Shown one piece after another: positions 1 to 7,310 of a stretch of DNA of 37,007 nucleotides (position 1 is the stretch's first letter; each line of letters starts with the position of its first letter). Origin of the DNA: a virus. The stretch covers positions 1 through 37,007 of the IMG/VR virus record IMGVR_UViG_3300027963_000011. One strand, written 5' to 3'. A program made the translations under genes and the position numbers. Below the pieces are notes generated by a model that was given only the letters and a program-made list of their open reading frames with translations, was not told where the DNA came from and did not search any database.

Positions 1-117
1 CAGGTGTTCGCTCAGATCGTAGACTGCAGCTAATTTTTCAAACCGCGCTTTATGATCTGCCATCATCATATGATACAGGCGCTCTGACGCCTCGATCTGT
101 TTTTGTATGAAGTCCAT
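1..117 (-). CDS. 5' part of small coiled-coil protein (junction copy)
   Basis: This is the duplicated N-terminal part (first 39 codons) of the 66-residue gene at 36797-36997. It is cut by the linearisation point, not by mutation. The ATG is at 117-115 and is preceded on the minus strand by a G-rich ribosome site (GGGGG, four bases before ATG) that lies mostly outside the repeat. The sequence between this gene and the next upstream gene is therefore best read here: a terminator (131-159) and then the acidic gene at 172-423. Confidence 0.85.
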   Translation of the reverse strand, partial: MDFIQKQIEASERLYHMMMADHKARFEKLAAVYDLSEHL

Positions 118-127
118 GTAACCCCCA
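1..127. repeat. Terminal direct repeat, left copy
   Basis: These 127 bases are identical to the last 127 bases of the window (36881-37007). An exact end overlap like this is what an assembler leaves when a circular or circularly permuted genome is written as a line. The left copy holds the start of a small leftward gene whose complete version is at 36797-36997. A genuine short terminal repeat of a linear virion DNA is the alternative. Confidence 0.97.
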
Positions 128-130
128 AAA

Positions 131-159
131 GAAAAACGCGCCAGATCGTCTCTGGCGCG
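131..159 (-). terminator. Rho-independent terminator after acidic gene
   Basis: On the minus strand a perfect 9-bp stem, CGCGCCAGA / TCTGGCGCG (159-151 with 145-137), encloses a 5-base loop and is followed directly by TTTTTC. It sits 12 bases after the stop of the acidic gene and before the small gene that crosses the junction. It should end, or reduce, leftward transcription from the replication block. Confidence 0.85.
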
Positions 160-171
160 CTCATACTGCTA

Positions 172-423
172 TTACTCTACTTCTGCTTCGTCGTCTTCTG
201 CTTCGTCGTCGCAAGCTACGAACTCATCTGCCTCTTCGTCGAAGTAATACGTCACATCATCGAACGAATTGTAAAAATACTCTACATCGTCCTCAACCCA
301 GTACGCATTACCGTCCTCGTCATACTCGACGCCTTCATCGCACTCGTCGCACTCATACTCAAACTCTACTACGTCCTCATCGATTACAACAACGCTGTTG
401 CCAGTGTAAATTGTGATTGCCAT
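172..423 (-). CDS. Hyper-acidic small protein (possible DNA mimic)
   Basis: This is an 83-residue protein of unknown family. Asp and Glu make up 34 of 83 residues and there is no Lys, Arg or His at all, so its charge is extremely negative. Tyr, Phe and Val are interspersed with the acids, and a CDEC pair lies at residues 25-28. The start is well supported: GGAG lies eight bases before the ATG. A strong terminator follows. The composition resembles phage proteins that mimic DNA (the Ocr/ArdA type of anti-restriction protein), but no sequence similarity is claimed. It lies downstream of the metallophosphoesterase, at the end of the replication block. The reverse strand is also open over this stretch, as expected from the biased codons. 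Confidence 0.8.
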   Translation of the reverse strand: MAITIYTGNSVVVIDEDVVEFEYECDECDEGVEYDEDGNAYWVEDDVEYFYNSFDDVTYYFDEEADEFVACDDEAEDDEAEVE

Positions 424-483
424 TTTGATACTCCAAAAGTGTTACGACCACGCCAGTCGCAATACTATTTTAGGTGAAAATGG

Positions 484-1446
484 TTACACTTCAAAGACAT
501 TACCTCTAAAGTAGATCAAGCCAGCGTCTTCATCGAGCACTTCACATAGTTCGGGCGGTAATAGCTTGCCTTTATAGAAAGTAAGTACGGCAAAACCTGA
601 CCGGTGGTTCTTGGGATTATCTTCTGAATAACTAAATTGTTGGCCATTGACGTCCGCCAGTGACCCAGTATCAACACCGTAACGCGTGCCGGTGTAATCC
701 GTCCACGGTGTTACCTTAAGGCTATGCAGGTGGCCGGTCACAATTGACGTGCCGGACTTTAGCGTGTTGTTATAGATCGCGTGAATGCCGTTATGGTATC
801 GATGCTTGATCATACAGTTACCATTGACCATAACCGACATTGAGAATTTCCAGCGCGGGAAATGGTCAAGCAAATTCATACCGACTATGCCCTTAAACCC
901 ATCGCCTACCTGCGCGGCTAGACGCGCATTAAAGCGCTGATCGTGATTGCCCCACGTCCAATGCAGCTTGCTGTTTAATGACGCCGCTTCGATCTCAGAC
1001 AGGCGCTCCTGACACGCTTCGAGTTCTTGCTTAACGTTAGGTGTGGCCTCCCACGTACCGCCAGGCGGGTGACGACTGATCGACGCGCCGTCGAATACGT
1101 CGCCGTTCATCACAATCGCTTTTGGTTTTAATTCTTTTGCAAACAGCACGAACGCGCGGTGCGCGGTTGATACGATGCCAGGCCAGTAATGACAATCACT
1201 AGCAACCATAATCGTGCCGCTGTCGAGTTCAAAATTGACCCGAATGTTGTTTTCAGGTATAGATATTTTAAAATCAGGGCTACGATTACTTGACGCGTTT
1301 AGAATAGTTCCATGTTTCTCTTCTATGCTGCGACGACGGTAATTGATTGCCCGCGCAGTCATGTTCAGCTCTTTGGCCATCTCGCTAACTGACTGAATGC
1401 GACGCCACGCAGCCATGAAGTCTTCGTCCGATATCTTATACGCCAT
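484..1446 (-). CDS. HTH-metallophosphoesterase fusion
   Basis: This 320-residue protein is a calcineurin-like metallophosphoesterase. The metal-ligand motifs are in the usual order: SDCH (D84, H86), NGDVFDG (D116), GNHD (166-169), a later His (H215) and GHLH (238-241). The first ~45 residues form a separate helix-turn-helix-like segment (SEMAKELNMTARAINYRRRS), suggesting that the enzyme is brought to DNA. Such enzymes are phosphodiesterases or nucleases related to Mre11/SbcD; the substrate here is unknown. It has its own likely promoter (TATAAT at 1491-1486). The ribosome site is weak (AAAGACG). It stands apart from the primase gene by about 80 bases. Phosphoesterase: high confidence; DNA substrate: inferred from the HTH only. 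Confidence 0.88.
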   Translation of the reverse strand: MAYKISDEDFMAAWRRIQSVSEMAKELNMTARAINYRRRSIEEKHGTILNASSNRSPDFKISIPENNIRVNFELDSGTIMVASDCHYWPGIVSTAHRAFVLFAKELKPKAIVMNGDVFDGASISRHPPGGTWEATPNVKQELEACQERLSEIEAASLNSKLHWTWGNHDQRFNARLAAQVGDGFKGIVGMNLLDHFPRWKFSMSVMVNGNCMIKHRYHNGIHAIYNNTLKSGTSIVTGHLHSLKVTPWTDYTGTRYGVDTGSLADVNGQQFSYSEDNPKNHRSGFAVLTFYKGKLLPPELCEVLDEDAGLIYFRGNVFEV

Positions 1447-1485
1447 TATCGTCTTTCATTGTGAAGATTTGCTAACATTGGCACA

Positions 1486-1514
1486 ATTATATTACCGGAC
1501 TATAACAAATACAA
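1486..1514 (-). promoter_or_regulatory. Sigma70-like promoter for metallophosphoesterase gene
   Basis: On the minus strand there is a perfect TATAAT (1491-1486) with a poor -35 match, TTGTAT (1514-1509), at 17-bp spacing. Predicted transcription start is near 1479, giving a ~33-base leader. The 1447-1525 gap has no gene and is AT-rich, as expected of a promoter. Confidence 0.55.
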
Positions 1515-1525
1515 AAAACAATATT

Positions 1526-3838
1526 TTATTTTGTAACTGCTTTCAAGTAAGGCGATGCGGGTTTGTCCTCGATCATGCGACGCAACTCTGAGCGAGGGAC
1601 GTCCGTCATGTTAGGTGCACAGAATATATGCTTCTTAGTTTGATACTCACGTGTGCCGATACGCCCGCAGTCAATCCAGCCCGCCTCGCGGAACGCATGT
1701 AATAGTGCTGCTTGCGGTATCCGCACGCCGGTAGGCGCGCCAGTCGATACGCGGTCGCACAACGAATAGAACGGTGAACCAACCACGCCCTGCGAGAACT
1801 CGCCAAGTCTAGCCTGCATCATCTCGACCAAATACGACTCAGCGGTTGACCTGCCCTGCTCGACCATAATCATCTTGGCCTCAGTCATCATCGGTGCGGC
1901 ACCTGGGTTGAACTTAGACACGTCGCGCTGATACAACCATGCACAAACAGCCGATGCCCCGCCCGCCGCGTACCAGTCCCACATCGCCAATCCATCCGCT
2001 TCGCTCATGCGACCTGCGTCCGAGTGAGTAACGAACCATCGACGGTCGTCCGATGGCAACGACAGCGGCACGCGCTCGTTTGAGAACGCAAGCACGAACA
2101 AGCGGTTCAAGGCCTTGTACGGGTGCATGCCCTTACGATTGACTAGCAAGAACTCAGGCGGCGCGGCGATGATGGGCTTTAGATGGTTCTCAAGCGCTCT
2201 GCGATCCTTCGCTTCCGATTGGCGCAACTCCTCAAACACCATCACTTCGGACTCGAGCGCATAACCCCATTGGCTCATGATCTCTTCGTTGCGCACGATG
2301 GAGACGTTATCATGCGTAGCGCCACCTATACCCCACAACAACGGCTCCCACATCGTGTCTTTACCACTGCCAGGGTGCCCGATATGCAGTACAGCGTGAT
2401 TGATCTTACGCGCAGGGTGTTGCAGCTTGTACGCCATGACGTTCAGCACATGCTCACGTTCAGCTTGCTCAGGTATCATCTTGTGCACATGGTCTAGCCA
2501 TCGTGTAGCGTCCCCCGCCATAACGTCAGGGCGGCGGTTCTGCCAGCGATTGCCATACGCCTGCCCTTCGCGCTCAACTAACACCGACTCGCCTGCGGCG
2601 TACGTGATACCGGCCAACGCAAGCGCGCCCATCTTTTGGCGGTTCTCATCAAAACATACCGACGCCTCAACACGTCGCTGCGACTTGCTAGGGTGAATCG
2701 AAAAGCAGGACACATGACGAAACAGAGCGTTGAACGTATAGCGGCTGATTTCACGGCGGTCGTTCATATCGAAATACGCATCATCGTCTTGTATGTACGC
2801 AAAACGCGTGTACCAGTCGGCTTTCTCGACACGGTCTAATTGCTTCTTCTCAACTTCGGCAATTACTTCAGCGCCCTTGTCAGGAAACGCAGCGGTCGGC
2901 GCAAGTTTAGATAACGCCATGTCCATCGCATGCGCGAGTAACTCCTCACGTAAGCCTGGCGCGTGCTTCGGGCCACCGTTAGCAGCCACCCAATCAAGAA
3001 ATGTGTGTGAGTCAAAGTCAACGCAATGCGAGTGCAAGCAGCAGTACGTTCGCATCGAAGGGTTGTAACGCCCTTCGGGGTTACCGTCGCTATGCTCTGC
3101 ACTGTTAGGGCAGATAACGCCCGCCCAGCCTTGACTGTTGGGTTTTGACAACAGCAGGTTCTGACCTGACAACCACGCCATGACGTCATCCGCACCGTCG
3201 TCTGACAAACGGATAGGGCGCACGGTGAACGACTCAACGGCGCTAGGCGTGACCGATAAGTGTGTACAGATTTCGGACAGCGTGTACTCACGATCGGGGT
3301 GGAACTCAACTAAACGCGATATGAATTTATTCTTGTTTGGCTTTAGATTGATCGAGCCTGGCAAGCGAAAGTTACGCACAGGATTACATGCGCCTGGGTC
3401 GGTGTAGCCTGCTTTGGCTATCGCATCAATCGCAGCGGAATACTCGCCCTTCGTTGGCTGCTCGCTGAATGCGTAACCCCACTGGTACGATCCTTCGGAG
3501 GTTTCCATGATCCACGTTGGCGGCAACGACGGTGTGTTGGGCGCCTTCTCAGGGTCGCCTACGTCGTCAAGCACCATGACCAACACGTATTCGCAATTGT
3601 CACGTGATGCACTAACGTGCCCGTCTTTGAAACGATCAACGATGAACGACGCGGTGTTGCCGTACCACGACTCACCGGCACGCATCGAACGTGTAGGTAA
3701 GGCCGCAGGCCACGTACATTTGACAGCTCCATCAGCGTGCAACTGCAGCTTACCGTCTTTCAGTTGCGGCTTCTGGCGCACGATCAACGCAGTCTCGCCT
3801 TCAGGGGCGAGGTTTTTATAGTATTCTAGAAATTCCAA
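1526..3838 (-). CDS. Primase-helicase (AEP primase plus SF3-type ATPase)
   Basis: This 770-residue replication protein has two halves. The N-terminal part looks like a RepB/archaeo-eukaryotic primase: acidic LDDVGD at 90-95 and NFRLPGSINLK at 156-166, a hallmark of this primase group. Residues 243-272 hold clustered Cys and His (C243, H249, C266, C267, H269, C272), probably a zinc site. The C-terminal part is a helicase ATPase of the virus/plasmid SF3-like class: Walker A GHPGSGKDT (487-495), Walker B VMVFEE (532-537), then LNRLFVLAFSNE (577-588) and DDRRWF (597-602). It should unwind origin DNA and prime synthesis for the phage polymerase. The start has GGAG five bases before the ATG. It lies 15 bases downstream of the PP-loop gene, so the two are co-transcribed. 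Confidence 0.9.
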   Translation of the reverse strand: MEFLEYYKNLAPEGETALIVRQKPQLKDGKLQLHADGAVKCTWPAALPTRSMRAGESWYGNTASFIVDRFKDGHVSASRDNCEYVLVMVLDDVGDPEKAPNTPSLPPTWIMETSEGSYQWGYAFSEQPTKGEYSAAIDAIAKAGYTDPGACNPVRNFRLPGSINLKPNKNKFISRLVEFHPDREYTLSEICTHLSVTPSAVESFTVRPIRLSDDGADDVMAWLSGQNLLLSKPNSQGWAGVICPNSAEHSDGNPEGRYNPSMRTYCCLHSHCVDFDSHTFLDWVAANGGPKHAPGLREELLAHAMDMALSKLAPTAAFPDKGAEVIAEVEKKQLDRVEKADWYTRFAYIQDDDAYFDMNDRREISRYTFNALFRHVSCFSIHPSKSQRRVEASVCFDENRQKMGALALAGITYAAGESVLVEREGQAYGNRWQNRRPDVMAGDATRWLDHVHKMIPEQAEREHVLNVMAYKLQHPARKINHAVLHIGHPGSGKDTMWEPLLWGIGGATHDNVSIVRNEEIMSQWGYALESEVMVFEELRQSEAKDRRALENHLKPIIAAPPEFLLVNRKGMHPYKALNRLFVLAFSNERVPLSLPSDDRRWFVTHSDAGRMSEADGLAMWDWYAAGGASAVCAWLYQRDVSKFNPGAAPMMTEAKMIMVEQGRSTAESYLVEMMQARLGEFSQGVVGSPFYSLCDRVSTGAPTGVRIPQAALLHAFREAGWIDCGRIGTREYQTKKHIFCAPNMTDVPRSELRRMIEDKPASPYLKAVTK

Positions 3839-3853
3839 TGTTGTCTCCGGTAA

Positions 3854-4555
3854 TTACAGCGAGCAAACGCGGCAAGTAGTGTTGCGCTTATATTCTCTTA
3901 ATTTGCGCCCTGCTTTAAATTCTTCGCCAAGCGATTCTAAATCGGCGGGCCATGTGTCACGTCCTGGGCTACGAAACGTATGCCCTAAGTCTTTTTCCAA
4001 TTGCACACCACGCGCCCAAATAACAGGATAATTGTTATATAAGTCTCGCCATTCGCCCAAACGTTGATACGGACAGAATGCACAATCGGTACGCACTGGA
4101 ATGCTTACGCCGCGGCTATCAAGATATTTCCAAACGTCTTCCTCTTTCCAACCCCACTCGCGCATCGGAAATCGTATTGATATATCTTCACCATACAGCC
4201 CACGCCTAGCTTCTTCATCCGCGCGCAAGCCCACATACAATACCGAATCGTCTGGCAAGTCATCCATATATTTAATGGTTGGCTCAATCTTTAGCACTCG
4301 CGTACACCAACGGGCAAACACGCTAGGCAGCATGTTCATCTCGCGAATAGTTCCTTCTAAGTCGTGCTTATAGCGCACTCGTTTAATTGGCTTACCCAGT
4401 AACTCTTCTAGCTTAGCCCAATGCGCATGCATCTCAGGCAATTCATTACCGGTTTCGTTACAGATATATTCGTAATCGCGTGGCTCAATTTCTGCCAAAC
4501 GTAATGCAAGGGCGGTGCTATCTTTCCCGCCAGACAATCCAACAACGTGGGTCAT
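3854..4555 (-). CDS. PAPS-reductase/DndC-like PP-loop enzyme
   Basis: This is a 233-residue member of the N-type ATP pyrophosphatase (PP-loop) superfamily. The PP-loop SGGKDS is at 8-13. The PAPS-reductase-like block ARWCTRVLKI (81-90) holds C84, and GLRADEE (109-115) follows. Two CxxC pairs, CAFC (158-161) and CRVC (228-231), could bind a metal or Fe-S cluster together with C84. Family members activate a substrate with ATP and often move sulfur: sulfate reduction, tRNA thiolation, or DNA phosphorothioation (DndC). Its start overlaps the polymerase stop (ATGA), so translation is coupled to the polymerase. No partner sulfurtransferase (DndA/D/E or IscS-like) is visible. The role here is unknown; nucleic-acid modification is a hypothesis. 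Confidence 0.85.
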   Translation of the reverse strand: MTHVVGLSGGKDSTALALRLAEIEPRDYEYICNETGNELPEMHAHWAKLEELLGKPIKRVRYKHDLEGTIREMNMLPSVFARWCTRVLKIEPTIKYMDDLPDDSVLYVGLRADEEARRGLYGEDISIRFPMREWGWKEEDVWKYLDSRGVSIPVRTDCAFCPYQRLGEWRDLYNNYPVIWARGVQLEKDLGHTFRSPGRDTWPADLESLGEEFKAGRKLREYKRNTTCRVCSL

Positions 4556-6504
4556 TTTCCGTACCTCGTCATGATCTTAACGCCCGCCTTCAACGGCAAA
4601 CCCTGCGCCCAATCAGGGGCAGTACACATAATACGGTTCAATTCGATTGCATCTGCTTCGGGATTTTTTGATTCAAGTACGATTTCATCGTGCACGTGTA
4701 GGACGGTGTCAGAAAGTTGGCGTAAAGAATGCCGTAGCAAGTCGTGAGCGATTGCTTGTGTAATATTCTCACATGCAAGCCCGCGCCACAAGCGCGCTCT
4801 TGGCCATTCTTTAGCATCCGCCGCTGGCTTCCATGCCGCCTTAACATACGTGATCTCGTCGCCTTCAAACTTAGCGAACGGATAACATAGAATGCGACCT
4901 GACGGTAACGCATACCACAGGTGCTGCTTGTCATACAGGTACGTAACCCGACCCGCTGAAAACTCCCGATTGGGGTTGCGTAACGCTGCGCGGTAAGCGT
5001 TCTCTAGCTTCTCCCAGTAACGTACTGCCCACGGATTAGCGCGTCGCCATGCGTCTACAATACGCCTAGAATCGGACTCCTGCATCACGATGCCATAGTT
5101 GCGACCCATTGCCGAGAACGCGCCGACTGATCCACCGAACCCTAGTGACAGAATGGCAACCTTACCAATCTGACGCTCTTCGGACTCGGCACCAATCTGC
5201 TCTTCAGGTATGCGGTAGATGCCTGCGGCCTCACGGATATAGATGTCACGGCCTTCGCGGAATACATCAAGCACCGACTCGGCTTGCGGGTCGGCTGACG
5301 CCCACGGTGTAACGCGCGCTTCAATGGCCGACCAATCAGCAACAACGAACGAATGATCTGGCGCAGGTATCAATGCGGGCCGGAGCATTCCCCGCAGAAC
5401 ATCTGTAATGCGGCGGCCATATCCTGGTACGATGTTGTGCCCTCGCACCATAGCGTGCCTAACTTCGTCGGGGAGTTTGGCGCATTTTCTTGTGAAATTG
5501 TGAACCTGCGCGCCGTAGCTGGATGCCCTTCCGGTAGCGGATCCTCCTGCAAACACAAATGCACCTCGAACTCGTTGATCGTCTTCGTCTGCCAAGCCCG
5601 CAAGGCGGCTGAACTTCGCAACCGACGACGCCCATAGGTCATCCGCGCATTGAATGACGTCCGCAACATGTGCCGGAATTTCATCGGGGTTTTCCTCTGC
5701 AAAAGCTAATAAGTTAGCACGTACTGATTTATCTATAGAATACTTCAACTCGCCGTCTTTGAATGTTTCCATCAACTTCAACGCTTGCGAGCCAACACGA
5801 TCCATTACCCACTTCTTCATTTTAGGACTGCGTACCGACGTGATCTGCCCCTCAGTTAATTCAGTAACCAACGTCTCGATCTCGTCAAGCTCGGCTGCTG
5901 CGTACTTGATCGCAGCATGTGCTAACGGCAGGTCAAGCAACACGCCTTTATCATTAATGCGCTCGTTCGTATGGTAGTCAGCAAGCTCGGTATCAGATAG
6001 CGGTCGCATGGCCTGAGACACGGCACGCATAGCGCGAACGTCCTGCTCGCAATACGCAACCATCTCGGCCATTAAAGCGGTGTCGTTATTAAACGTACCA
6101 TCTGATCGTGGAATAGATAGGGCGCGTATGAGCTGATTTCCTCGGTGGTCTTTTCGCATAACACTCGATAAGGCTCGTCCGACGTCTTCAAGGCTTCCAG
6201 GTAAGCAGTTAGCACGCGCTTGCGCGGCAGTGCAGTAGAACTGCTCGAGTTCAAAATTAATTTGTAAGACGTACCAGAAAATGAGCCGCTCAAACGCGGC
6301 GTTATGGGCGCATATCTGCCCAGTGTGCTTACGCACCTCATCGGGGAATGGTTGGTCGGGTGTCCAGGTAACAACGTCACCATCATCAAAGGCGTATGAC
6401 ATACAAAGTACATCTGTACTGGCGTCTTGTGCATAGTTATAAACTCCACGGGAGGATAGGTCGCAGCGACTGCGAGTTTCGAAGTCAAGCCAAAGTATTT
6501 TCAT
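4552..6504 (-). CDS. Family A DNA polymerase with 3'-5' exonuclease
   Basis: This is a 650-residue replicative polymerase. Exonuclease motifs: LDFET (D7, E9), CAHNAAFE (65-72), YCEQD (151-155). Polymerase motif A VADWSAIEAR (388-397), motif B with R444, K448 and GFGG (455-458), motif C HVHDE (603-607). All catalytic acids are present, so it should proofread and polymerise. The ATG at 6504 was chosen because family members begin at this MKILWLDFET position. The frame stays open 39 codons further to an ATG at 6621, but neither start has a clear Shine-Dalgarno. Its 3' end overlaps the PP-loop gene by four bases. Upstream is a conserved gene that usually travels with this polymerase type. Confidence 0.93.
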   Translation of the reverse strand: MKILWLDFETRSRCDLSSRGVYNYAQDASTDVLCMSYAFDDGDVVTWTPDQPFPDEVRKHTGQICAHNAAFERLIFWYVLQINFELEQFYCTAAQARANCLPGSLEDVGRALSSVMRKDHRGNQLIRALSIPRSDGTFNNDTALMAEMVAYCEQDVRAMRAVSQAMRPLSDTELADYHTNERINDKGVLLDLPLAHAAIKYAAAELDEIETLVTELTEGQITSVRSPKMKKWVMDRVGSQALKLMETFKDGELKYSIDKSVRANLLAFAEENPDEIPAHVADVIQCADDLWASSVAKFSRLAGLADEDDQRVRGAFVFAGGSATGRASSYGAQVHNFTRKCAKLPDEVRHAMVRGHNIVPGYGRRITDVLRGMLRPALIPAPDHSFVVADWSAIEARVTPWASADPQAESVLDVFREGRDIYIREAAGIYRIPEEQIGAESEERQIGKVAILSLGFGGSVGAFSAMGRNYGIVMQESDSRRIVDAWRRANPWAVRYWEKLENAYRAALRNPNREFSAGRVTYLYDKQHLWYALPSGRILCYPFAKFEGDEITYVKAAWKPAADAKEWPRARLWRGLACENITQAIAHDLLRHSLRQLSDTVLHVHDEIVLESKNPEADAIELNRIMCTAPDWAQGLPLKAGVKIMTRYGK

Positions 6505-6657
6505 AAGATTAGGTGGGGTACTCGCTGCATTGGGGGTTAATAAAAGTATCTCCGCTTCCACTATCCCAATGCCGCTTTCCCCCGTAGGTATATTAATGCC
6601 GGTTACGATTATCCGGCGCATGTGTCGATGCTACGTAGGCCCATGCCGACTTTTTAC

Positions 6658-7299
6658 TTAGCTGCGACGACGACGTGCAGGAGCGGCTTCAGCGACAGGC
6701 GCTGCTTCTGCTTCTGGTTCATCCCGTTCGCCATCAATACTCACCCACTCAACGATCTCAAAAACTGGCGTGTAAATGCGACCGTAGGCTTTATGCTGGT
6801 AATGATCTTTCTTCAGATGCACAACCGGCACTGGCTTACTTTGATCCTTCTCAACCTGCTCAGCGATTGCAACAGCCAACTGCTGAACTGCACGCTTGCC
6901 ACCAACAGATGTGACGGTGTAACGTGCTTCCATGCCCTTGTCAGTACCTTCAATACACTTCATTGACATACCGACTTGTGGCTCCCATCCGCGTTTAGCG
7001 TTTGGCGGTGCGATTTCCATTTCAGGCAATGGCTCAGTAACAGACACCATCTTCTCGCCTAACACTTCACCTTCACCCCAAGCGATAAAGCCGTGGATAA
7101 AAGAGAATGGATTAATCGCCCATAAAGAGTCGTCATCAACTTCAGTTTGATCGGCACCAAACACCCAATGACCTGTCTTGTCCATCTTTAGAATGACTGA
7201 ACCAGCAGGGCCAACTTCAGTCTCTAAAGTGCGCAAGGCAGTTGATAGGGATGATACGGCAGGAAGGTTTGCACCTTTGAAAGTTACGATATTTGACAT
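6658..7299 (-). CDS. Conserved phage protein next to polymerase (ssDNA-binding-like role possible)
   Basis: The protein has 213 residues. I do not recognise a catalytic motif. The body (1-185) is mixed hydrophobic/charged and reads like a folded beta-rich domain. The tail (about 190-213) is Ala/Glu/Pro-rich and ends in RRRRS. Proteins of this size and start (MSNIVTFKGANLP) sit beside polymerase and DUF2800 genes in many phages, and a single-stranded DNA-binding or accessory replication role is plausible from context only. The start is good: AAAGGAAA lies just upstream of the ATG. It is separated from the nuclease gene by 11 bases and from the polymerase by a longer gap of ~150 bases. Confidence 0.8.
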   Translation of the reverse strand: MSNIVTFKGANLPAVSSLSTALRTLETEVGPAGSVILKMDKTGHWVFGADQTEVDDDSLWAINPFSFIHGFIAWGEGEVLGEKMVSVTEPLPEMEIAPPNAKRGWEPQVGMSMKCIEGTDKGMEARYTVTSVGGKRAVQQLAVAIAEQVEKDQSKPVPVVHLKKDHYQHKAYGRIYTPVFEIVEWVSIDGERDEPEAEAAPVAEAAPARRRRS

Positions 7300-7310
7300 T
7301 ACTGTTTCCT

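Noticed and set aside
103-477. Open frame of 124 codons on the plus strand
   Set aside because: It is antisense to the acidic gene, whose GAx-rich codons leave the reverse strand open. It runs through the terminator stem and has no ribosome site.
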